DNA from: Phycisphaerae bacterium
GTDB lineage: Bacteria; Planctomycetota; Phycisphaerae; Phycisphaerales; SM1A02
Assembly: GCA_016873275.1 (NCBI GenBank)
Contig: VGXO01000004.1
Location: 1 to 64,000, forward strand
Direction: 5' to 3'
Length of the DNA stretch: 64,000 nt
Part shown: piece after piece, positions 1 to 8,113 of the stretch
Numbering within the stretch: position 1 is the stretch's first letter
Layout of the letters: each line of letters starts with the position of its first letter
Program-made: the position numbers and the translations under genes
The notes under the pieces: model-generated
Database searches by the model: none
The model's input: only the letters and a program-made list of their open reading frames with translations
Told to the model about the DNA's origin: nothing

Positions 1-1
1 G

Positions 2-742
2 CCGGCGGCGCCTCCGCCGCCCGAGCTCCGCACGCTCGCGGTGGTGCCGGTCGCGGCGGGGGCGCTCGGCGTCCTCCTCGCCGCGGCATCGCTTCGTCGC
101 GGCGGTGGGCGCGGCATGGTCGGCGCGGTCCTCGCCCTCGCGGCGTGCGGGTCGGTCGCGTTCCTGCTGCGCGACGCCGGTCGGATCGTGATCGGGCGCG
201 AGGAGTCGCCGCTGCCGACGCCCGAGCAGGCGGTCGCGATCTTCACGCCGCTGCAGCGGGATCTCTACCGCGCGTTCGACTTCGACTCCGAGGAGGAGGT
301 CTACGACGCGCTCGCGCGGAGCGTGGATGGTCCGCTGCTGCCGCGGCTCTACCGCACGGTGCGGCGGAGCCTCGTGATGGAGGAGGAGGGCGGCGCCGTG
401 GGGCGGGTGATCGAGGTGCGGCCGCTCGAGGTCGCGATCGAGTCGGTCGGACTCGTCGAGCCGCCGCGCGATCCGGCGGCGGTCGCGGTCGCGGACGCCT
501 CGTCGCGCGAGCGGGTCGGCTTCACCGTGCGCTGCCGCTGGCAGGTCGATGGCGCGGTCTATCACTGGGGGCACGGGCACTTCCGCACGAACGAGTACGA
601 CGGGAGGTTCCTCGTCGTCGCGACCGACCGCGGCTGGCGCATCGCGGGCGACGAGCTCCTCTCGCAGCGCCGCGTCGACGAGCCGCCGCCGGAGGCGCCC
701 GGCCTGCCGGAGGTCGACGAGAACGGGGAGTTCGAGGTGTGA
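2..742 (+). CDS. Membrane-anchored protein of unknown function, 5' end outside window
   Basis: The frame is open from the first bases of the window, so the true start lies upstream; GTG at 41 is only the first internal start codon. Counting from there, two hydrophobic stretches (about residues 2-18 and 26-44) are followed by a soluble domain of about 170 residues with no family I recognise. It has a mixed helix/strand pattern, a WHYGHGHF-like segment near its end (read here as YHWGHGHF) and an acidic tail. The soluble part would lie outside the membrane if the second segment acts as an anchor. An ABC ATPase and permease follow on the same strand, but a 463-bp repeat-filled gap separates them, so an operon link is only a guess. 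Function unknown. Confidence 0.6.
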   Translation, partial: PAAPPPPELRTLAVVPVAAGALGVLLAAASLRRGGGRGMVGAVLALAACGSVAFLLRDAGRIVIGREESPLPTPEQAVAIFTPLQRDLYRAFDFDSEEEVYDALARSVDGPLLPRLYRTVRRSLVMEEEGGAVGRVIEVRPLEVAIESVGLVEPPRDPAAVAVADASSRERVGFTVRCRWQVDGAVYHWGHGHFRTNEYDGRFLVVATDRGWRIAGDELLSQRRVDEPPPEAPGLPEVDENGEFEV

Positions 743-743
743 T

Positions 744-919
744 GGGCAACCCGTTGAAGGTGGTCCCCTCCGTCGCCTCGCGTTGCTCGGCGACACCTCC
801 CCCCGTCGGCTTCGCCGCCGCGGGGAGGAGCGTCCCCTCCGTCGCCTCGCGTTGCTCGGCGACACCTCCCCCCGTCGGCTTCGCCGCCGCGGGGAGGAGC
901 GTCCCCTCCGTCGCCTCGC
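744..919. repeat. Dispersed palindromic repeat: two 69-bp units plus partial third
   Basis: Two identical 69-bp direct repeats (763-831 and 832-900) are followed by the first 19 or so bases of a third copy. Each holds GTCCCCTCCGTCGCCTCG, then CGACACCTCCC, then a GC-rich palindrome around GGCTTCGCC and GGGGAGGAG. The block begins two bases after the upstream stop codon with a GCAACCCGTTG border that recurs near 14118 and 14402, and inverted near 9490 and 10058. It belongs to the same modular family as the blocks at 9408-10090, 13898-14490 and 19195-19262. It can be read through as protein but is not coding. Confidence 0.85.
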
Positions 920-936
920 CGCACGAGGCGTCGCAT

Positions 937-1032
937 GCCCATGACTTCGTCGACGACCTCGTCCATCACCTCGTCAATCACCTCGTCAATCACCTCGCCC
1001 ATGACCTCGTCCATGACCTCGTCGACGGACTC
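937..1032. repeat. 12-bp tandem repeat, eight units
   Basis: Eight consecutive 12-bp units, consensus GTCNATNACCTC with scattered substitutions, run without interruption between the 69-bp repeats and the ABC transporter gene. No unit is an exact match to all others, so the array is partly decayed. It lies in the gap between two genes and shows no start signal of its own. Confidence 0.85.
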
Positions 1033-1059
1033 GTCGTGTCGGGGCGCGTCGGCGCAGCG

Positions 1060-1128
1060 CGACTCCTCCCCGGCGGAGCGAAGCGACGCAGGGGAGGTGC
1101 CGAGCGAAGCGAGGCGGAGGGGACCGAC
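1060..1128. repeat. Palindromic repeat module before ABC transporter gene
   Basis: A CTCCTCCCC arm and a GGGGAGG arm flank a GAGCGAAGCGACG core, followed by GAGGCGGAGGGGACC. The arms can pair into a hairpin. Core and arms match the modules near 9430, 14000, 14300 and 19240, so this is another member of the dispersed family, about 80 bp before the ATPase start. Confidence 0.7.
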
Positions 1129-1205
1129 TGCGACGACACGCGCCCGCCCGCCTGCCTTGCACGACCCACCGCCGATGACTCGCTGACTCCGCCTCGACCG
1201 ACTCC

Positions 1206-1898
1206 ATGACCTCCCCCCTCGCCCTCCTCCGCGACGTCCGCTTCCGCCATCGCGGCGGGACCTTCGCGATGTCGGTCGCGCGGCTCGAGATCGCCCGCGG
1301 CGAGGCGGTCGCCTGCATCGGTCCGAGCGGCTGCGGGAAGACCACGCTCCTCGAGATCCTCGTCGGCATCCGCCGCCCCGACGCGGGCACCGTCGAGGTC
1401 GCGGGCGCGGCGCTCCATGCCCTCCCCGACGCGGCGCTCCGCGCGTGGCGCCTCCGCCACGTCGGGCTCGTCTTCCAGGACCTGCGGCTCCTCGAGTCGC
1501 TGAGCGCCCTCGAGAACATCCTGCTCCCGCATCACCTCGACCGCTCGCTCGGCGACCTCGCCGCCGCGACCGATCGCGCCCGCTTGCTCGCCCGCTCGAT
1601 GGGGATCGAGGCGATGCTTCGGCGGAAGCCGCGCCGCCTGAGCCACGGCGAGCGGCAGCGGGTCGCGCTCTGCCGGGCGCTCGTCGCGGAGCCGGTGCTC
1701 CTCGCCGCCGACGAGCCGACCGGCAGCCTCGATCCGGACACGGCAGGCGCGGCGATGGACCTTCTCCTCGACGCGGTGCGCTCGCGGGGGCAGGCGCTCT
1801 TCATGGTGACCCACGACCACTCGCTCCTTGGTCGCTTCGACCGGGTGATCGAGATGCGGACGCTGCTCGGGGCGGGCGCGGCGGGAGGTGCCGCATGA
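1206..1898 (+). CDS. ABC transporter ATP-binding protein, LolD/MacB type
   Basis: A 230-residue nucleotide-binding subunit that would power an FtsX-type permease. All ATPase motifs are intact: Walker A GPSGCGKT at 39-46, Q-loop Q91, signature LSHGE at 145-149, Walker B ending in E170, and H-loop His203. The length and the DEPTGSLD stretch fit the LolD/MacB/FtsE branch used in lipoprotein export, macrolide efflux or cell-division signalling rather than nutrient import. The stop overlaps the start of the next gene (ATGA), so the two products are probably made together. There is no linked periplasmic adaptor, so the substrate cannot be named. Confidence 0.9.
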   Translation: MTSPLALLRDVRFRHRGGTFAMSVARLEIARGEAVACIGPSGCGKTTLLEILVGIRRPDAGTVEVAGAALHALPDAALRAWRLRHVGLVFQDLRLLESLSALENILLPHHLDRSLGDLAAATDRARLLARSMGIEAMLRRKPRRLSHGERQRVALCRALVAEPVLLAADEPTGSLDPDTAGAAMDLLLDAVRSRGQALFMVTHDHSLLGRFDRVIEMRTLLGAGAAGGAA

Positions 1899-3067
1899 GG
1901 GGTCCCACGCTCCTCGTCGTCCGGCGCCTCCTGCACGAGCTGCCGCAGACGGCGATCCTCGTCGCGTGCCTCGCGGTCGCGTTCCTGCTGCCGATCGGCG
2001 GACGGCTGCTCCTTGACCGCTGGAGCACCGAGCTCCGCGCCCGCGCCAACGCGACGCCGCTCGTCGTCGGTCGCGCCGGCAGCCCGATCGAGCTCGTCCT
2101 TGCCGCGCTTCACTTCCAGCGCCGCGACCTCCCGCCGATCGAGTTCGGCGAGGTGCTCGCCCTCGACGGTCGCCCGGAGCTCGTCGCGGTGCCGCTCTCC
2201 CTCGGCTTCACCGCGCGGGGGCGTCCGATCGTCGGCACGCGGCTCGACTACTTCGAGCGCCGCGGGCTTCGACCCGCCGCGGGCTCGCTGCCGCTTCGCC
2301 TCGGCGACTGCGTGCTCGGCGCGACCGTCGCCCGCGAGCTCGACCTCGCGCCGGGCGACTCGCTCTTCTCCGATCCCCGCGAGGCGTACGACCTCGCCAC
2401 GGCGCCGCCGCTCCGGATGCTCGTCCGCGGCGTGCTTGCCCCGAGCGGCACCTCCGACGACGACGCGGTCTTCGCCGACCTGCGAACCGCGTGGATCCTT
2501 GGCGGCCTGCTGCACGGGCACGCGGATCCCGTTCGCCTTCCGGAGGCGGCGATCCTCGGTCGCGACGGCGAGCGGATCGTGGTCGACGAGGGGATCCGCG
2601 AGTACTTCGAGGTCACCGACGGGAACCTCGCGGGCTTCCACCTGCACGGCGAGGAGTCGTCGATGCCGGTGAGCGCGATCCTGGTCTTCCCGCAGGACGC
2701 CCGGACGAGCGTGATCGAGGAGGGTCGCCTCGATGCGCCGGCGACGCGGCAGGCGGTGCGACCCGCCGAGGTGATCGACGAGCTCCTCGCGACGGTCGCC
2801 CGCGTGAAGCGGCTCTTCGACGCGGTGACCGCGGTCCTCGTCGCGACGACGGTGCTGCTCGCCTCGCTCGTGATCGCCCTCTCGCTGCGGGCGCGTCGCG
2901 GCGAGATCCTCGTCATGCAGGCGATCGGCGCAAGTCCATGGACCATCCGTCGCGTGCTTGCGGGCGAGATCGCCGTCGTGGCGATCGCCGCGATCGTCGC
3001 CGGTGCGCTCGCCGCGTGGGCAATCAGCCACACCGCGCCCGACCTGCTTCGCCTCATGGTCGGCTGA
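1895..3067 (+). CDS. FtsX-like ABC transporter permease, short C-terminus
   Basis: A 390-residue membrane partner of the preceding ATPase; its ATG overlaps that gene's stop. One membrane segment lies at about residues 15-34, then a large extracytoplasmic domain of about 260 residues, then two segments near the end (about 305-330 and 350-372) separated by a cytoplasmic RRGEILVMQAIGAS loop, the usual FtsX-family coupling motif. Proteins of this family normally have four membrane segments; this one stops shortly after the third. Either it is naturally short or the C-terminus has been lost. The family identification rests on topology and the loop motif. Confidence 0.8.
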   Translation: MRGPTLLVVRRLLHELPQTAILVACLAVAFLLPIGGRLLLDRWSTELRARANATPLVVGRAGSPIELVLAALHFQRRDLPPIEFGEVLALDGRPELVAVPLSLGFTARGRPIVGTRLDYFERRGLRPAAGSLPLRLGDCVLGATVARELDLAPGDSLFSDPREAYDLATAPPLRMLVRGVLAPSGTSDDDAVFADLRTAWILGGLLHGHADPVRLPEAAILGRDGERIVVDEGIREYFEVTDGNLAGFHLHGEESSMPVSAILVFPQDARTSVIEEGRLDAPATRQAVRPAEVIDELLATVARVKRLFDAVTAVLVATTVLLASLVIALSLRARRGEILVMQAIGASPWTIRRVLAGEIAVVAIAAIVAGALAAWAISHTAPDLLRLMVG

Positions 3068-3395
3068 GTAGCGGGCGAGGTCTCGAGGCTGGCGCGGTTG
3101 GCAGCGGCCGCAGGCGGTGGCGTCCGGAAACGCCGGATTCCCCGACGAATTCGGGCTCTGTGCAATCCATTCACGTCGTGAATGATTATCAATCACGCCA
3201 TGAATGATCCGTCACGGCCCCGTCTGGTCGCCGAGGCGATGGAGGCTCGGCTGGCCGCCATGCCGGTCGTCGTGAGAGTGGCTCGCGCCGGATGTGCTCG
3301 CGGTGCCAACGGTGGAAGGTCGTGTAGATCCGCGCGGGTCGTGAACAAGCGCTGCATCATCTCTTGAGCCGACCCCCACCGACCGTCACGGTTCC
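3068..3395. other. Intergenic region with a short inverted repeat
   Basis: No convincing gene in 328 bp between the permease and the convergent DUF3592-like gene. A perfect inverted repeat, CATTCAC-GTC-GTGAATG, lies at 3168-3184 in a locally AT-richer stretch, with a nearby repeat of TGAATGAT. It has no T-run, so it could equally be a protein-binding site or a processed hairpin. A 61-codon frame from 3182 lacks a ribosome site and protein-like composition. Confidence 0.5.
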
Positions 3396-4691
3396 TCAAC
3401 GTTCGTCGCCGCTCACCCAGCCTTCGATCCACAACCCGCGGGCGGGCACGTCGGGATCCTGCAGCACCCAGGTCCGAAGGCCGCGCTTCTGCAGGCGGCG
3501 CGCGACGGCGGCCTCCGACGAGCCGACCTTGACCGCGACCGGTTCGGCGTCGCGATCGACCGCGAAGTGCACGCGATGGATCCGATCGTTGTTGACGGTG
3601 GTGTTGGTGCGTTCGACCTTCGTGACGACGCCTTCGACGACGACGCCACGCTGCACGAGCCGCTGCCGCCGCCAGCGATGGCGCGCGACGAACACGTCGA
3701 TCACCGCGGCGACGAGTCCGAGGGCTCCGAAGATCGCGCCCACGATCCGGTCGTCGCCTCCCGGGGCCGACTGCGTGAGAAGCGCCGCACCCATCGCGAT
3801 GAATCCAGCGGCGAGTCCGCCGAGGACGAGCATCGGGAAGGTCGTGCCGCGCCACGCGCGGCGTGCGATCGGCCCGGGCACGTCGACCCGCGGCGGCAAC
3901 TGCTCGCGGATCGAGTCGGCCATGTCGCGCGTGATGAGCAGCCGGCGGATCGCCCGTCCAAGCAGGCCGCCCTGACGCCCGAAGGTGTCCTTCGCTTCGG
4001 CCGCGTAGGAGCCCTTGACCGCTTCGGCGGCCCTACGCGCCGCTTGCGGGTCGTCGACGAAGCCTCGGCAGGCGGCGAGCGCGTCCTCGACGAACTGGCG
4101 GCGTCCGTCCTCGTCGAGGCGTTCGTCGCGATCGCGGCCATCGGACCACGACGAGCCGATCGCCCGATGCGCCACGATGCCGTCGCGGGCGACCTTCACC
4201 CGCAGATCGCCGACGAGGGCGAAGGCGTCGAGCGTGGATCGCGTCAGCAGAGCTCGCACCGATCCGGCGTTCGCGGTGACGATCGTGAAGCGGGAGGCGA
4301 ACTCGGGGTGATCGTCGATCTCGAGGGTCGGCACGCCGAGCAGCCGCAGGGCGGCCGCGCTGATGCGGTCGCCGAGCGTTCGGCGGGGGACGAGTTCAAA
4401 CTCGGGCAGCCCATGGTCGGGACGATCGAAGAAGAGGATCGTTTGGCGAACGATCGAGGACCGCGGCGGGACCGAAGCGCCGCGCCCGCTTCCGCCCGAC
4501 CCTGACGACTGCTCGCGCCAGGCGACATCGACCAGGACTTCGCGGCCGCGTTCATGCGCCTGCACCCTCGCCGCCCCTGGGCCCGTCGTGTCGAACTGGA
4601 GGTCGTCCCCGCCCAGCACGGACTCGATCGCGGCGCGGAGGTCGTCCGCAAGCGATGCGGGCGCGAAGGAGTCGATGGGATCGGCGGTCAT
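3396..4691 (-). CDS. Membrane protein with DUF3592-like C-terminal domain
   Basis: A 431-residue protein with a long soluble N-terminal half (1-285), two membrane segments at about 290-310 and 318-338, and a C-terminal domain of about 85 residues containing a VVVEGVVTKVERTNT stretch and a VNNDRIHRVHFAVD stretch. That pattern resembles DUF3592-type beta domains that follow membrane hairpins; the domain's role is unknown. No enzyme motif is visible in the N-terminal half. Upstream, a TAGACT hexamer ends 9 nt before the ATG and there is no Shine-Dalgarno sequence, so the message may have a very short leader. It is divergent from the methyltransferase gene, 94 bp apart. Confidence 0.7.
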   Translation of the reverse strand: MTADPIDSFAPASLADDLRAAIESVLGGDDLQFDTTGPGAARVQAHERGREVLVDVAWREQSSGSGGSGRGASVPPRSSIVRQTILFFDRPDHGLPEFELVPRRTLGDRISAAALRLLGVPTLEIDDHPEFASRFTIVTANAGSVRALLTRSTLDAFALVGDLRVKVARDGIVAHRAIGSSWSDGRDRDERLDEDGRRQFVEDALAACRGFVDDPQAARRAAEAVKGSYAAEAKDTFGRQGGLLGRAIRRLLITRDMADSIREQLPPRVDVPGPIARRAWRGTTFPMLVLGGLAAGFIAMGAALLTQSAPGGDDRIVGAIFGALGLVAAVIDVFVARHRWRRQRLVQRGVVVEGVVTKVERTNTTVNNDRIHRVHFAVDRDAEPVAVKVGSSEAAVARRLQKRGLRTWVLQDPDVPARGLWIEGWVSGDER

Positions 4692-4785
4692 GCCGAGCGG
4701 AGTCTACGGGTGCCTTCACCGATGGGCGTGGCTCAAGGGCGCGGCGGGCGGAGAGGGCGCCTCCCTCCCGCTACGCTTCCGCCCC

Positions 4786-5805
4786 ATGCTCGGCGAGCGT
4801 CTTGCGAATCGGATGAAGCATCTCGCGAAGTGGGGGCGGCGGCAGGGGATCTCCTGCTTCCGCCTCTACGAGCGCGACGTGCCGGAGTACCCGGCGATCG
4901 TCGACTGGTACGCCGACGTCGATCCGGCGACCGGCGAGCCGGTCGATCTTGCTCGCGCCGGCGACGCGGTCGCGTGGCTCTTCAAGCGGAAGAAGGACGA
5001 CACCCCGCAGCAGGAGCTCGACCACCGCCGTGACAGCGAGGCGGAGATCCTCGCCGGGCTCGACATTCCGCGCGAGCGACTGTTCGTCAAGCATCGCGGG
5101 CGGCAGGTCGCCGACGACGGCGGGCGCGAGCAGTACGAGCGTGTCGGCGAGGCCGGGCGCACCAAGGTGGTCGCCGAGCACGGGCTCAGGTTCGAGGTGA
5201 ACCTCACGGACTATCTCGACGTGGGGCTCTTCCTCGATCACCGACCCACGCGGCTCTCGGTCCAGCAGCGGTCGAGGGGCAAGCGGGTGCTGAACCTCTT
5301 CGCGTACACCGGCGCCTTCAGCGTGCATGCGCGGGCGGGGGGCGCCCTCGCGACGACGACCGTCGACATGTCGCGGACCTATCTCGACTGGTACGCGCGG
5401 AACCTGGCGTTGAACGGGTTCACGCTCGACGGCGATCATCGCGCGGTGCACGCCGACTGCCTGCAGTGGCTCGAGGCGGGTCCCGAGTCATCGAAGGACC
5501 GCTACGACCTCGTCGTCTGCGACCCGCCGACCTTTTCGAACTCGAAGCGGATGAAGGCGGAGTCGTTCTCGATCGACCGCGATCACCCGCAGCTCCTCGC
5601 GTGGATCGCGCGATTCGTGGCGCCCAAGGGCGAGGTCTTCTTCTCGACCAACTCGCGAAGCTTCGAGATGACGCCGGACGCGGTGCCGACCGGCTTCGGC
5701 TGCCACGAGATCAGCCACCGCTCGGTGCCGGAGGACTTCCGAAACCGCAGGATCCACCGCTGCTTTCGCCTCGCGGAGGGGTGGGTGGAGAAGGGGAGAG
5801 GCTGA
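4786..5805 (+). CDS. rlmK: RlmK-type 23S rRNA (guanine-N7) methyltransferase, stand-alone
   Basis: A 339-residue SAM-dependent methyltransferase. Motif I is FAYTGAFS at 172-179, the acidic SAM ligand follows in VDMS at 193-196, and the catalytic-region motif is DPPTFSNSKRM at 246-256, which closely matches the C-terminal (RlmK) half of E. coli RlmKL. RlmK makes m7G2069 in 23S rRNA. In E. coli it is fused to an RlmL domain; here only the RlmK part is present, with its own N-terminal region of about 130 residues. The start is the ATG at 4786; an upstream in-frame extension reads into the divergent gene's region. A TACGCT hexamer ends 8 nt before the ATG. RlmI-like activity on another base cannot be excluded. 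Confidence 0.85.
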   Translation: MLGERLANRMKHLAKWGRRQGISCFRLYERDVPEYPAIVDWYADVDPATGEPVDLARAGDAVAWLFKRKKDDTPQQELDHRRDSEAEILAGLDIPRERLFVKHRGRQVADDGGREQYERVGEAGRTKVVAEHGLRFEVNLTDYLDVGLFLDHRPTRLSVQQRSRGKRVLNLFAYTGAFSVHARAGGALATTTVDMSRTYLDWYARNLALNGFTLDGDHRAVHADCLQWLEAGPESSKDRYDLVVCDPPTFSNSKRMKAESFSIDRDHPQLLAWIARFVAPKGEVFFSTNSRSFEMTPDAVPTGFGCHEISHRSVPEDFRNRRIHRCFRLAEGWVEKGRG

Positions 5806-5966
5806 GGTTGCCGGAGTGGGGTTCGACTGACTGTGGCAGCGGTGTGGCTTTGCATGAGGTCCAACGGAGGGGTTCCCTCGGGGGTCTTCCATCACGGGTA
5901 GCCATCTCCGCTCGCTGCCGATCGCAAGGCTGCGGCTGCGATCACTACACTGCGGGCAGGACCGAT

Positions 5967-5971
5967 GGAGG
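5967..5971 (+). promoter_or_regulatory. Shine-Dalgarno site that fixes the exonuclease start
   Basis: GGAGG lies 8 nt before the ATG at 5980, favouring that codon over the in-frame ATG at 5965, which has no such site. A TACACT box at 5946-5951 could be the promoter, giving a short leader. Confidence 0.6.
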
Positions 5972-5979
5972 ACACGACG

Positions 5980-7149
5980 ATGACGGGGATGCCGCTCTCG
6001 GTGATCGACTGCGAGACGACCGGTCTGGGTCGTTACGATCGAATCATCGAGCTTGCGATCGTCACGCTGGACTCCAACAGCGGCGAGGTGATCGAGGAGT
6101 TCGAGACGCTCGTCAATCCGGAGCGCGATGTTGGATCCGTGCAGCTCCACGGGATCACCGCGGAGATGAGCGTGCTCGCGCCGACCTTCGCCGAGATCGC
6201 TCCGGTGGTCGTGGCGCGCCTGCATGAGTCGACCGTGGTCGCCCACAACTTGCGGTTCGATGTGCGGATGCTTCAGCAGGAGTTCCAGCGTCTCGGACGT
6301 CTGGTTCAGTGGGGTAGCGGACTCTGCACGCTTCGACTCACTGGATTGAAGTTGGGGCATGCCGTCCGCGAACTGGGCTTTGAGCTCAATGATCATCATC
6401 GGGCCCTCAGCGATGCGCGGGCTGCAGCGGCGATCCTGCGGAGCCTCGACGAGTGGGAGATCAGCGATCCTTGCAAGGTCGAGGGAGTTGCCCGACGAGA
6501 GGCATGCCGAACCCTACGACGTGACGCGTTCGGGACTCCGATCGACCGACCGCTGCGGCGCTGGATCCGATCGGCATGCATCCCTTCGAGCGATGAGGCG
6601 TGCGTCGAGTACTTCGAGCTCCTCGATCACACGTTGGCCGACCTCACGCTCAGCGAGGATGAGCACCATGAGCTCGAAGAGTGTCGTCTGCGGGTGGGGC
6701 TTCAGCCGCGGCAGGTGAAGTCCATGCACATGGCGTACTTTGAGTCGCTTCGTACGGCGGCTGTCGCGGACGGGGTGGTGACGCCCCTGGAGCGGACGCT
6801 GCTTGAGTCGGTCGCACGGTCGCTTGGCATCGACGCGAGCGAGATTCCGGCGGTGCTGGAGCGCTTGCCTCCAACGTCATTGGATCTTGCGACGGGGACT
6901 CGGGTGTGCTTCACCGGCAGCGCGATCGACGAGGACGGCCAAGAGATTGCTCGTGAGGCACTCGAGCGGCTGGCGGCGTCGCGCGGACTGCAGCCAGTGT
7001 CGTCGGTGACCAAGAAGCGCTGCAACCTCTTGGTTGCGGCCGATCGAGCGAGCCAGTCTGGCAAGGCAAGAAAGGCCCGCGAGTACGAGATCCCGGTCGT
7101 CTCCGTCGAGGAGTTTCTCCGGATGATCGGCGTTGCCAAGGAGGCGTGA
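5980..7149 (+). CDS. DEDDh 3'-5' exonuclease with TerB-like middle and BRCT domain
   Basis: A 389-residue protein. The N-terminal third is a DnaQ-like exonuclease with all DEDDh residues: D10 and E12 in IDCETTG, D94 in the ExoII region, and H140 with D145 in HRALSDA. A helical middle part (about 205-290) with acidic pairs resembles TerB-type regions found in similar proteins. The C-terminus (about 305-385) contains RVCFTGSA and KKRCNLLVAAD stretches and ends like a BRCT domain, as in DNA ligase. It probably acts in DNA repair or proofreading, with BRCT for partner or DNA-end binding. Codon use is less GC-rich than in the neighbours, hinting at a different history. It converges on the orphan gene at 7163. 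Confidence 0.85.
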   Translation: MTGMPLSVIDCETTGLGRYDRIIELAIVTLDSNSGEVIEEFETLVNPERDVGSVQLHGITAEMSVLAPTFAEIAPVVVARLHESTVVAHNLRFDVRMLQQEFQRLGRLVQWGSGLCTLRLTGLKLGHAVRELGFELNDHHRALSDARAAAAILRSLDEWEISDPCKVEGVARREACRTLRRDAFGTPIDRPLRRWIRSACIPSSDEACVEYFELLDHTLADLTLSEDEHHELEECRLRVGLQPRQVKSMHMAYFESLRTAAVADGVVTPLERTLLESVARSLGIDASEIPAVLERLPPTSLDLATGTRVCFTGSAIDEDGQEIAREALERLAASRGLQPVSSVTKKRCNLLVAADRASQSGKARKAREYEIPVVSVEEFLRMIGVAKEA

Positions 7150-7162
7150 GCGCGGCGCGGGA

Positions 7163-7780
7163 CTAGCCTCGCAGCGCCGGCGCAAGGCGCTCCCAAGCCT
7201 CTTCCGATCGCCTCAGGAACTGGGCAGAGGCATTGAGCCGGAGCAGATCCGGCACGAGCGTGATCGCCGCCTTGACCTGATCTGGGTCAAGAGAGAGATG
7301 TTGAAGCCATTGCCGGGGCAGTGTGGCGAAGTCATCCCGATGGCGGCTCGACTTCGATCGACACATCGCCGCAAGCTCCTCAGCAAATCGATGGGTCGAG
7401 AGTCGTCGAGAATCACCGAAACGCAGGTGCCGGCAGCGGATCGCGACGATGCGTGACCACAGATAGATCTGGCTCACTTCGGGCGTCCGCGCCGGGCTGG
7501 GATGCCATGGACTCGAGTTTGGATCCGGGCTTCCGAGCACGCCGAGGCACTCGCGATCCGCGTTGGTCAGGTGCAGTCCCGTGATGATCAGTCGAGGGGC
7601 GCGAGGCAACGGATTGGAGTAGGGCTCGTGAAGCAGGTCGGCGGCTACATGGTCGTCCTCGGACCAACGCCGGTAGATCGTCGTACGAGGTCCGGAGTAG
7701 GTCTCGGTGCCCGGCACCGAGAGAAGACGATCGAGGTTCAGAGTTCCCGGCATGGGATCATCGTAGAGCGTCGCGACCAT
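7163..7780 (-). CDS. Orphan protein of unknown function
   Basis: A 205-residue predicted protein with no family I recognise and no signal peptide or membrane segment. It has a tryptophan- and arginine-rich second half and a helical C-terminus. The ATG has an AGGGGGAG ribosome site about 6 nt upstream, which supports it as a real gene. Like the exonuclease it converges with, it is less GC-rich than the rest of the window, so the two may have arrived together. The opposite-strand frame over the same bases has shuffled, arginine/glycine-rich composition and is less likely to be coding. Confidence 0.55.
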   Translation of the reverse strand: MVATLYDDPMPGTLNLDRLLSVPGTETYSGPRTTIYRRWSEDDHVAADLLHEPYSNPLPRAPRLIITGLHLTNADRECLGVLGSPDPNSSPWHPSPARTPEVSQIYLWSRIVAIRCRHLRFGDSRRLSTHRFAEELAAMCRSKSSRHRDDFATLPRQWLQHLSLDPDQVKAAITLVPDLLRLNASAQFLRRSEEAWERLAPALRG

Positions 7781-8113
7781 GGAGGTCTCCCCCTTGGTCG
7801 CGATGGTGCGTCATGGGAACGATCACGACGCACGTGTCGAGGCGGGGCAGGGCGTCACGGCGGGTCGACAAGCGGTGCGGTGTCCTGCGTCGGAACCGGT
7901 TCTTCTCATCGAGAAGACGGGTCAAGCAGGGTCGCAGCAATCACCGTGGCGTGCGGACGCTCGGACTCGGGGAATGCGGATCGCCTAGGAAGGTCGTGGC
8001 GGGGGACGGCCGATCGACACGAGACCGCATCGACGGCTTGCGCCGAGGTCCGGTGCCCTCGACGCGCGGACTCCGCCTTCACGACGGGCAGCTACACCGG
8101 AGGGAGGACAACA
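7781..8113. other. Intergenic region between orphan gene and galK
   Basis: No gene in 333 bp. A perfect hairpin TCTTCTC-ATC-GAGAAGA lies at 7901-7917, overlapping a GAACCGGTTC palindrome at 7893-7902. At the right end a strong Shine-Dalgarno-like GGAGGGAGG (8099-8107) precedes an ATG at 8116 that points into the antisense of the galK tail and leads to no protein-like product; it may be the remnant 5' end of a lost gene. Confidence 0.45.

Noticed and set aside
763-900. Protein-coding repeat (VGFAAAGR-like peptides)
   Set aside because: The frame exists only because the 69-bp period is a multiple of three; the same modules occur in all orientations in other gaps without an open frame.
3182-3367. 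Small gene of 61 codons
   Set aside because: No ribosome site or leaderless box, and cysteine/arginine-rich composition typical of noncoding sequence.
5806-5964. tRNA-like GGTTCGA sequence near 5820
   Set aside because: No acceptor or anticodon stems could be drawn around it.
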